Source: Christiangramia sp.
Lineage (GTDB): Bacteria; Bacteroidota; Bacteroidia; Flavobacteriales; Flavobacteriaceae
Direction: 5' to 3'
DNA length: 12,030 nucleotides
Assembly (NCBI GenBank): GCA_024635735.1
Contig: JAGXII010000198.1
Location: 1-12,030, forward strand
Positions within the stretch are counted from its first letter, which is position 1. Each line of letters opens with the position of its first letter. Below the pieces are notes generated by a model. It was given only the letters and a program-made list of their open reading frames with translations. It was not told where the DNA came from and did not search any database. Positions 6,869 to 12,030 of the stretch are shown here, one piece after another. Both the position numbers and the translations under genes were made by a program.

Positions 6869-7900
6869 TTAAAAATTGAATTTTCTTTTTCTCACCAGGA
6901 GCCAGATTACAACCGGGGCTCCTATAAGTGAAGTTATTGCATTTATAGGTAAACTGAATTCGCTTCCGGGTAATTGCGCGATGATATCACAAAGCAGCAT
7001 CAATATAGCTCCTCCAAATATAACTGCCGGAACTAATGTCACGTGATTTGCCGATGGAATAATTTGTCTTACCAGGTGAGGAACGGCCAAGCCTACAAAG
7101 GCGATGGGCCCCGCAAAAGCTGTTATGCTTCCCGCTAAAAGAGAGGTCGCGATAATGATCATAAACCTGTTCTTTCTAATATTTGTACCCAGGCTGCGCG
7201 CATATTGTTCTCCCAGTAACAGGGAATTTAAATTTTTGATACTTCCAATACTTATTAAAATTCCAATAATCCAAAAGAGGCCAAGTATCAAAACTTCATT
7301 CCAGCTAAGATTTCCTAAACTACCATAAGACCAGAAAACGTATTGCTGTAGTTGTGATGCCGGACTAAAATAGGCGAGGACGCTTACAATAGCCGCTGTA
7401 AAGCTCGCAAACATCAAACCTATAATAAGTATAGCCATAGTATCCCTTAAGCGGATAGAAGCGAGGATAACAGCAAACAGCACCAGTAAACTGCCCAGGC
7501 TCGAGGCGATAACTAATGTCCATCCCGATAAAAAAATAGCAGCAAAGGAAGCACCAAAAATAGAGGCACCCATAAAAACAATCGCAACACCAAGACTGGC
7601 ACCACTGCTTAAACCAAGAACATAAGGCCCCGCAAGGGGATTCCGGAAAAGAGTTTGCATTAAAAGTCCGCTTACGGCGAGTCCAGATCCGGTAATAATT
7701 GCTGTAATTGCCTTAGGTAACCGGTAATTAAGAATAATGTATCGCCAGGTGTCTTTATCCACTTCCAGACCAAGCAGTGAAGATGTGACTTCTGAAATTG
7801 GAATATTCACCGATCCTAAGCTAATATTGAATAAACCTGTGAGTATTACCGCCAGGAACATTAAGAGAAGCGCGAAAGTATATTTTTTCTGACTCAGCAT
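6869..7900 (-). CDS. btuC: FecCD/BtuC-type ABC permease, probably cobalamin uptake
   Basis: 343 residues with about 10 membrane helices, the usual size for this family. Recognisable family segments are GLAVSGLLMQTLFRNPLAGP (73-92) and VLGLSSGASLG (94-104), the ARSLGTNIRK coupling-helix region (234-243), GPIAFVGLAVPHLVR (264-278), and a C-terminal ITSLIGAPVVIWLL helix. As a homodimer it forms the inner-membrane channel, receiving substrate from the binding lipoprotein and coupling to the ATPase. Its ATG shares one base with the binding-protein stop (TAATG), and its own TAA abuts the ATPase GTG, so the three genes form one translationally coupled unit. Corrinoid specificity is inferred from context; sequence alone does not separate BtuC from siderophore permeases. 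Confidence 0.9.
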   Translation of the reverse strand: MLSQKKYTFALLLMFLAVILTGLFNISLGSVNIPISEVTSSLLGLEVDKDTWRYIILNYRLPKAITAIITGSGLAVSGLLMQTLFRNPLAGPYVLGLSSGASLGVAIVFMGASIFGASFAAIFLSGWTLVIASSLGSLLVLFAVILASIRLRDTMAILIIGLMFASFTAAIVSVLAYFSPASQLQQYVFWSYGSLGNLSWNEVLILGLFWIIGILISIGSIKNLNSLLLGEQYARSLGTNIRKNRFMIIIATSLLAGSITAFAGPIAFVGLAVPHLVRQIIPSANHVTLVPAVIFGGAILMLLCDIIAQLPGSEFSLPINAITSLIGAPVVIWLLVRKRKFNF

Positions 7901-9033
7901 TAATTAAGCGGTTTATAAAACACCGGTTCATAATTTTTTAAAAGTTGTGGATGAAATATAGAAATAAGATCTTTCAGAATTAGATCTGGTCTTTGAGGAC
8001 CGAGCTCATAAAAGATAATTCCACCGGTCTCGCCCGTGGAAAGACTTACACTAAAAACCTTCTCTTCCCTTACCGCTTTAAATCTTTTGTAATGCTCAGA
8101 TTCATTGATAAGCTGCTCATAAGAAATGAACTGTCCGGAACTCACCCAGTATTCGGCATCCTCAGCCTTTTCCAGGACACTTTCAAAAGCCAGCGATAAA
8201 CTGCCATCTCCATTAGTGTCTGAATACAAATAATCGGCATTTGCGTCTTCAATAAACTGGGCCTGCCATGAATTCCCATAAGGCATATACCATTTATCAT
8301 TATACATGGAACCTGCAATAACAGTGGGCTTTTCGCTACTTGTTTTAGCGAGTTGCTTAGCTGCTATGTATTCCTCTTTTATATCATTGAAAATTGTTCT
8401 GGCTTCTTTCTGTTTTCCGAGTAAAGCTCCGAAAAATTTTATCCATTCAGCTTTTCCTAAAGGAGTGGCTTCAGTCCAGTCACCGTTATAAATTACAGGA
8501 ATTCCTGTTTTTTGAATGGTTTCAAAGCTTTTATTTGAAGCATTAATTGCAAATCCCACAACCACATCGGGTGACAGGTCTATCAAAACTTCGGTATTGA
8601 TATTTTCATTCTGGCCTAATTCTGAAATTGAACCATCATTGATCAATTTTCTGGTCTTTTCAGAAGAAATATAATTGAGACCGGGAAATCCAACCAGGGT
8701 CTTTTCCTCATTCAAAGCTTCCAAAGCAGGAATATGGGTGGTAGAAGTAACTACTATGCTTTTTACCGGAATTTCAACTTTTTGATCATACTGAAGGTTT
8801 TCAGGGACCTTAGCATCTTTTTCTGAAAGCAAATAGACAAAAGGATCTTCGGCTTCCGGCCAGGGAGTATTTACCTTTAAAATACTGTAATTGTCGAAAT
8901 TGGTAATGCTGAAGCCTTTTGCATTTTCAATCTCAACTTTCTCACCTTTCTGAATTTCAGAAGATTTAGGCTCTGCAGAATTTTTGCATGAAGAAAGGAT
9001 CGTAAGAAGTAAAATGAAAACTATTCTTTTCAA
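7900..9033 (-). CDS. btuF: ABC importer substrate-binding lipoprotein, BtuF-like
   Basis: 377 residues when started at TTG 9033-9031, giving MKRIVFILLLTILSSC: a standard SPII signal with lipobox LSSC and lipidated Cys16. A second in-frame TTG at 9054 would add seven residues (384 aa), but it lies inside a TACTTTTG promoter-like motif; no in-frame ATG or GTG occurs between the upstream stop and the signal peptide. The mature protein is a Peripla_BP_2 (cluster A-II) fold: VVTSTTHIPALEALN begins lobe 1, LIDLSPDVVVGF and TGIPVIYNGDW follow, and lobe 2 holds YGNSWQAQFIEDANADYLY. Residues after the Cys (KNSAEPKSSE) are not strongly acidic, which suits a periplasm-facing lipoprotein. It would pass corrinoid from BtuB to BtuC. 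Siderophore or heme binding is the alternative. Confidence 0.87.
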   Translation of the reverse strand: MKRIVFILLLTILSSCKNSAEPKSSEIQKGEKVEIENAKGFSITNFDNYSILKVNTPWPEAEDPFVYLLSEKDAKVPENLQYDQKVEIPVKSIVVTSTTHIPALEALNEEKTLVGFPGLNYISSEKTRKLINDGSISELGQNENINTEVLIDLSPDVVVGFAINASNKSFETIQKTGIPVIYNGDWTEATPLGKAEWIKFFGALLGKQKEARTIFNDIKEEYIAAKQLAKTSSEKPTVIAGSMYNDKWYMPYGNSWQAQFIEDANADYLYSDTNGDGSLSLAFESVLEKAEDAEYWVSSGQFISYEQLINESEHYKRFKAVREEKVFSVSLSTGETGGIIFYELGPQRPDLILKDLISIFHPQLLKNYEPVFYKPLN

Positions 9034-9051
9034 AACCGGTTGTTTGGATTT

Positions 9052-9059
9052 CAAAAGTA
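9052..9059 (-). promoter_or_regulatory. Candidate -7 promoter element for btuFCD
   Basis: The minus strand reads TACTTTTG, matching TAnnTTTG. It ends at the upper possible TTG start of btuF, so if it is used, translation must begin at the lower TTG (9033) with a leader of only about a dozen bases. No TTTG at a normal -33 distance is evident; the nearest, at 9095-9092, is 32 nt away. Confidence 0.4.
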
Positions 9060-9087
9060 AGATTATTTAACTTTTTGATCTTATCAC

Positions 9088-9103
9088 TAAACAAATTTGT
9101 TTA
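9088..9103. promoter_or_regulatory. Perfect 16-bp palindrome between divergent btuF and btuB leaders (candidate operator)
   Basis: TAAACAAATTTGTTTA is a perfect palindrome centred between 9095 and 9096. It lies between the two divergent candidate -7 elements and touches the rightward one (9102-9109). Its symmetry and location suit a dimeric regulator binding site, but AT-rich palindromes arise by chance and no regulator gene is present in the window. Confidence 0.35.
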
Positions 9104-9109
9104 TTTTCG
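9102..9109 (+). promoter_or_regulatory. Candidate -7 promoter element for the cobalamin riboswitch/btuB transcript
   Basis: TATTTTCG resembles TAnnTTTG with one mismatch (C for the last T). It lies 11 nt before the first riboswitch base pairs (9121), which places a start site just ahead of P1. TTTTTG at 9072-9077 could be a -33 element, but the 24-nt spacing is slightly long. Confidence 0.4.
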
Positions 9110-9169
9110 CATTGAAATTTTGGTTCAACGTCGATTTATTTCTGCGTGGATTAAAAGGGAATCAGGAGA

Positions 9170-9283
9170 ATTTGAAGTTAGAAGTACGAAGGTAGAAATA
9201 CGAAGTACTCAATTCAAATTCTGAAGTAGATTACAAAGGAGAAACTAATTCTAAATTCGTACTTCCCAAATCTAACTTCAAAT
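9170..9283. repeat. 114-nt palindromic element inside riboswitch loop L4
   Basis: Terminal arms ATTTGAAGTTAG (9170-9181) and CTAACTTCAAAT (9272-9283) are perfect inverted repeats of 12 bp. The inner arms GAAGTACGAA (9181-9190) and TTCGTACTTC (9256-9265) add nine or ten pairs, with a 6-nt bulge CCAAAT (9266-9271) on the right. The interior holds a 14-nt tandem near-repeat, TTAGAAGTACGAAG then GTAGAAATACGAAG (9178-9205, 12 of 14 identical). It has no coding content. It separates CAGG (9163-9166) from CCTG (9287-9290), the two sides of P4. No clear target-site duplication is visible. It looks like a MITE- or REP-like dispersed palindrome; copies elsewhere in the genome cannot be checked here. 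Confidence 0.75.
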
Positions 9284-9316
9284 AAGCCTGAGCTGTTCCC
9301 GCAACTGTAAGCTTTG

Positions 9317-9331
9317 TCCGCCTCTGGCGGA
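9317..9331. repeat. GC-rich mini-palindrome in the riboswitch
   Basis: TCCGCC (9317-9322), loop TCT, GGCGGA (9326-9331): a perfect 6-bp stem with a 3-nt loop, much more GC-rich than its surroundings. It lies between P5 and the helix that begins at 9335, where extra peripheral hairpins are tolerated. I recall near-identical CCGCCTCTGGCGG palindromes scattered through some marine flavobacterial genomes, which would make it a dispersed repeat rather than a riboswitch-specific part. Confidence 0.55.
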
Positions 9332-9426
9332 TGGCTGCAATAATTCTTCAAACCACTGTTCGTATTAGGCGAACGGGAAGGTTAATTGCAGTACGCGAGC
9401 CAGGAGACCTGCCTGAATTTCAACCA

Positions 9427-9462
9427 GTATCGAGTGACTTTCGGGATAAAGGTCGGCAGATT
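9427..9462 (+). promoter_or_regulatory. Expression platform of the cobalamin riboswitch
   Basis: Between P1 and the btuB ATG, GACTTT (9436-9441) can pair with AAAGGTC (9448-9454, one bulged G) around the loop CGGGAT. This buries AAAGG (9448-9452), the only Shine-Dalgarno-like sequence, 10 nt before the start. GGCAG (9455-9459) can alternatively pair with CTGCC (9409-9413) of the B12 box. No terminator hairpin with a U tract is present, so control of translation initiation is the likely mode. Confidence 0.6.
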
Positions 9463-11289
9463 ATGAACAGAAAAATTTACCCTTTTATTTTCCTTTTTTA
9501 TTGCTGCTTTAGTGCGGTCTCTCAAAACAATTCCATTAACTGGCTTGATGAAGTTCGTTTAAGCGATGTAAAACTGAAGCAAAACTCAGAAGGCCAGTTT
9601 GTAAAAGAGCTGGATGATTCATTAATTCAGCAAAGTGAGCCATTGCTTACTTCTTTGCTGAAATTTAATTCTCCTTTCTTTTTTCGTGAAAATGGTTACG
9701 GAATGGTTTCCTCGGCCTCAGTGCGTGGAACAGGAGCTTCCCAGACCGCAGTTGTTTGGAATGGGATTAATATCAATTCACAATTTACAGGACAGACCGA
9801 TTTCAATACCATTAACACCCGGGTTTTTGAAAATATCAGTTTAAAGCCTGGCGGCGGAAGTGTGGTGTATGGCAGTGGAGCCATTGGCGGAACCATTCAT
9901 TTAAATAATGATTTCAGTTTTGATTCCAGGTCGAAGAATTCTCTTCAAATAGGATATGGTAGTTTTGATACCTATCAGGCAGCATATAATGGAAACTTTT
10001 CCACTGAAAAGACAAGTGTAAATATTGGTATCGCCGGAATAAGTTCAGAAAATGATTATAAATATACACGAACTGAGAAGCGCAATGAAAATGGTGATTT
10101 TTATAATGTTTCGCTGAATGCTTCGATAGCCAGATGGATTGATGATAGTAATATCCTGAAATTTTATTCAAATTATTATAAGGGAGATCGCGGATTTTCA
10201 GGGACTTTAAATCTTCCCTCGAACAGTAAATATGAAGATCGAAACTCAAGGAACCTTCTGGAATGGAAATCATTTCTGGGGAATTTCATCAGCAGCCTAA
10301 AGCTTGCCTGGTTACAGGAAGAGTTTAAATATTACGAGAATCAGGATTCTGATAATTTCAGTTTTGGGGATGCTAAAACCGGAATTGTAAAATATGATCT
10401 TGGTTATGAGTTTTCTTCAGATATGAAACTAAATTTTATTGCAGACTATAGCAATATCAAAGGAGAAGGTTCAGGAATTGAAAATGACGAACGAAAAGTT
10501 GGTGGGTTTTCGGCTCTCTGGAGTCATCATATTGACAAATTTAGTTACCAGTTAAGCCTCAGGCAGGAGATAGCCAGTAATTATAATTCTCCTTTACTAT
10601 TTTCAGCTGGAGGGAGCTATCAATTTTCTGAAAACTATCTTTTACGAATAAATTCTTCACGGAATTTTAGAATTCCCACTTTCAATGACCTTTTCTGGCA
10701 GGCAGGCGGAAATAAGCTACTGAAGCCGGAAACTTCGCTTCAGGGTGAAATTGGAAATGAATTCACTTTTGACAATTTTCAGATAAATCTTACCGCATAC
10801 TATATAAATATTGATGATTTGATTCGCTGGATTCCCGGTGAAGACGAACTTTGGCGACCAGTAAACACTACTAATGTCCATAATTACGGAATCGAAGCCT
10901 TTGCCGGCTGGACAACAAATATTGGTGACAATCCACTAAATATAAGCGGGAATTATGCTTTTACCAGATCTATAGATCAGGAAACCGAAAAACAGCTTAT
11001 TTACACGCCCCAGCATAAAATAAGCTTAACTGCAGGATATAAAATCGAAGATTTTTATATTCAGCTTCAGTCCCTTTATAATGGAAGTATTTATACTTCA
11101 TCAGATAATAATTACAAACTCGATTCCTATAAACTGGTGAATCTGGGAGTTGGTTATAGCATTTCTAAAAAACCTGAAATCCTGCTGGATTTTCAAATTA
11201 ATAATCTTTTCAACGAGAACTATCAAAGTCTGCCTTCGCGAATTATGCCGGGAAGGTCTTATAAATCTTCACTAATAATCAAATTTTAA
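9463..11289 (+). CDS. btuB: TonB-dependent outer-membrane receptor, BtuB-like (cobalamin)
   Basis: 608 residues from ATG 9463. The signal peptide MNRKIYPFIFLFYCCFSAVS is cleaved near residue 20. WLDEVRLSDVKL (27-38) holds the TonB-box-like segment. The plug domain (about 45-150) contains SVRGTGASQTAVVWNGIN, the FENISLKPGGGSVVYGSGA segment and IGGTIHLNN. The rest is a 22-strand-type barrel with LRINSSRNFRIPTFNDLF and LKPETSLQGEIGNEFTF, and a C-terminal RSYKSSLIIKF ending in Phe, as outer-membrane barrels do. There is no N-terminal carboxypeptidase-like domain, so it is not SusC-type. The frame stays open upstream to 9331, but that stretch lies inside the riboswitch and encodes no signal peptide, so ATG 9463 is the start. 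Corrinoid specificity comes from the riboswitch and the BtuG-like neighbour. The stop is 2 nt before the next ATG. Confidence 0.93.
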   Translation: MNRKIYPFIFLFYCCFSAVSQNNSINWLDEVRLSDVKLKQNSEGQFVKELDDSLIQQSEPLLTSLLKFNSPFFFRENGYGMVSSASVRGTGASQTAVVWNGININSQFTGQTDFNTINTRVFENISLKPGGGSVVYGSGAIGGTIHLNNDFSFDSRSKNSLQIGYGSFDTYQAAYNGNFSTEKTSVNIGIAGISSENDYKYTRTEKRNENGDFYNVSLNASIARWIDDSNILKFYSNYYKGDRGFSGTLNLPSNSKYEDRNSRNLLEWKSFLGNFISSLKLAWLQEEFKYYENQDSDNFSFGDAKTGIVKYDLGYEFSSDMKLNFIADYSNIKGEGSGIENDERKVGGFSALWSHHIDKFSYQLSLRQEIASNYNSPLLFSAGGSYQFSENYLLRINSSRNFRIPTFNDLFWQAGGNKLLKPETSLQGEIGNEFTFDNFQINLTAYYINIDDLIRWIPGEDELWRPVNTTNVHNYGIEAFAGWTTNIGDNPLNISGNYAFTRSIDQETEKQLIYTPQHKISLTAGYKIEDFYIQLQSLYNGSIYTSSDNNYKLDSYKLVNLGVGYSISKKPEILLDFQINNLFNENYQSLPSRIMPGRSYKSSLIIKF

Positions 11290-11291
11290 CT

Positions 11292-12030
11292 ATGAACTAC
11301 AAACACCTAATCTTTTTATTTATCGCAACATGTTTCTTTTCATGTGAAAAAGAAGAGACTCCTAATCCTGAACCCGAAGTGGAAGCCGCATACGAATCGG
11401 GGCTATTCGTTTTAAACGAAGGTAATTTTGGTTCGGCGAATGCTTCAGTAAGTTTTATAGATGAAGTGAATGGAGTAGAGGAGTCGGGAATTTTCAGTAA
11501 TATCAATGGATATGAACTGGGAGATACTGCACAGAGCATCGAAATGTATGAGGAGTTAGCTATTATAATTCTGAATGTTTCAAATAAGGTTGAGATCGTA
11601 AATAGAAATACGTTTGAAAGTATGGGCAGTATTACTTCAAATCTTCAGAATCCAAGGTATGCTGAAGTATTGGGAGATAAGATATATATCACTAACTGGG
11701 GCGACGGGATGGATCCGGAAGATGATTTTGTTGCAGTATTCAGTCTTGCCGACTTCTCCTTTCTAGAGTCAGTTTCTGTAGCGGAAGGGCCGGAAAAACT
11801 GCTTGCTGTAGATAATAAGTTATACGTAGCCCATAAGGGAGGGTTCTCCTATAGTAATATTATATCAGTTATAGATACCGGCTCCAATAACGTGCAAGCG
11901 GAAATTGAAGTAGGGGATTTGCCAAACTCCATCGCTCTTAGCGGAAATGATCTTTGGGTGCTCTCAGCCGGGAAACCATCTTATGCAGATACAGAAACAG
12001 CCGGGAAATTATCTAAGCTCAATACAACGA
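11292..12030 (+). CDS. btuG: Surface lipoprotein beta-propeller, BtuG-like (3' end outside window)
   Basis: ATG 11292 begins 2 nt after the btuB stop; the frame is open to the right edge (246 codons seen). MNYKHLIFLFIATCFFSC is an SPII signal with lipidated Cys18, followed by EKEETPNPEPEVE. The acidic cluster right after the Cys resembles the Bacteroidetes surface lipoprotein export signal. The mature part shows repeated YncE/DUF5074-like blades: GLFVLNEGNFGSANASVSFI, AIIILNVSNKVEIVNRNTF, NPRYAEVLGDKIYITNWG, GPEKLLAVDNKLYVAHKG, and ISVIDTGSNNVQAEIEVG followed by DLPNSIALSGNDLWVLSAG. In Bacteroides thetaiotaomicron, BtuG is a surface beta-propeller lipoprotein that binds cobalamin very tightly and caps BtuB. 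The same fold, surface signal and btuB linkage support BtuG here, by inference; blade count and C-terminus are not visible. Confidence 0.85.
   Translation, partial: MNYKHLIFLFIATCFFSCEKEETPNPEPEVEAAYESGLFVLNEGNFGSANASVSFIDEVNGVEESGIFSNINGYELGDTAQSIEMYEELAIIILNVSNKVEIVNRNTFESMGSITSNLQNPRYAEVLGDKIYITNWGDGMDPEDDFVAVFSLADFSFLESVSVAEGPEKLLAVDNKLYVAHKGGFSYSNIISVIDTGSNNVQAEIEVGDLPNSIALSGNDLWVLSAGKPSYADTETAGKLSKLNTT

Larger units (their letters stand above)
9121..9426 (+). ncRNA. Cobalamin riboswitch aptamer (RF00174-like) with an internal insertion
   Basis: The leader of btuB carries the conserved blocks of a B12-sensing aptamer, in order. P1 closes TGGTT (9121-9125) with AACCA (9422-9426). AAAGGGAATCAGG (9154-9166) is the 5' side of P3/P4. 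CCTGAGCTGTTCCCGC (9287-9302) and L5 AACTGTAA (9303-9310) follow. A 7-bp helix pairs CTGCAAT (9335-9341) with ATTGCAG (9385-9391). CCACTG (9353-9358) and CGGGAAGG (9374-9381) are closed by the hairpin CTGTTCG/CGAACGG. Last is the B12 box AGCCAGGAGACCTGCC (9398-9413). The aptamer is about 306 nt, longer than the usual roughly 200, because 9170-9283 is inserted in the P4 loop and a mini-hairpin sits at 9317-9331. Riboswitches of this type normally lower btuB expression when cobalamin is bound. Confidence 0.93.

Noticed and set aside
9034..9054. Longer btuF N-terminus from TTG 9054
   Set aside because: It is possible as a signal peptide, but the codon is part of the TACTTTTG promoter-like motif; the lower TTG gives a compact standard lipoprotein signal. 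Not fully excluded.
9170..9283. CRISPR array or protein-coding small ORF in the repeat element
   Set aside because: There are only two short degenerate tandem units and no spacer-repeat pattern; the dominant structure is a single long inverted repeat.
9331..9462. Upstream extension of the btuB reading frame by 44 codons
   Set aside because: It lies wholly inside the riboswitch (B12 box and expression platform), and the encoded N-terminus has no signal peptide; the ATG at 9463 starts a proper one.
9914..10273. Minus-strand open frame of 119 codons
   Set aside because: It is opposite the btuB barrel region; composition is atypical and no domain is recognisable.
11297..11539. Minus-strand open frame of 80 codons
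   Set aside because: It is antisense to the start of the btuG-like gene, whose plus-strand frame has a lipoprotein signal and propeller repeats.
1..12030. Defence system, prophage or transposase genes; tRNA or rRNA
   Set aside because: None seen on either strand. Nearly all coding space is explained by housekeeping and transport genes, and no RNA-gene motifs other than the riboswitch were recognised.

Overview
The window looks like a chromosomal piece of a Flavobacteriaceae genome, probably a marine Gramella/Christiangramia-type organism. This rests on AT-rich DNA, TAnnTTTG-type -7 promoter motifs, few Shine-Dalgarno sites, several TTG/GTG starts, lipoproteins with short SPII signals, and the gene families themselves. 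The genus is an inference from family resemblance.

Layout, left to right. (1) Positions 1-595 (+): the 3' end of carB (carbamoyl-phosphate synthase large subunit), followed by a strong intrinsic terminator. (2) 664-1062 (+): a small DUF423 membrane protein that shares its TTAA stop with the convergent gene. (3) 6000 down to 1059 (-): a tightly packed six-gene run: rmuC, a secreted SxxK serine hydrolase, a small one-helix membrane protein, a hotdog acyl-CoA thioesterase, an SBF-like (bile acid:sodium symporter type) transporter and a small lipoprotein. Junctions are 4-nt overlaps or gaps of 1-2 nt, with 30 nt before the last gene. A TATCTTTG motif upstream of rmuC is a good promoter candidate. 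(4) 9033 down to 6077 (-): an ABC importer in the order lipoprotein binding protein (btuF-like), FecCD-type permease (btuC-like), ATPase (btuD-like), with touching or overlapping junctions. (5) 9121-9462 (+): a cobalamin riboswitch leader. (6) 9463 to the right edge (+): a TonB-dependent receptor (btuB-like), then the first 246 codons of a surface lipoprotein beta-propeller resembling BtuG.

The right half is a divergent vitamin B12 uptake locus. A BtuG-like surface lipoprotein would capture corrinoid, BtuB would carry it across the outer membrane using TonB energy, and the BtuF/BtuC/BtuD importer would take it across the inner membrane. Only the outer-membrane arm carries the riboswitch.

The most unusual feature is inside that riboswitch. 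The small loop of the P4 hairpin is replaced by a palindromic element of about 114 nt (9170-9283). A second, GC-rich mini-hairpin sits between P5 and P6. The other core signatures remain recognisable: GGGAA, CCCGCAACTGTAA, CCACTG...CGGGAAGG, and AGCCAGGAGACCTGCC. The leader is either a tolerated palindrome insertion or a riboswitch with altered ligand response. A perfect 16-bp palindrome between the divergent start regions is a candidate operator.
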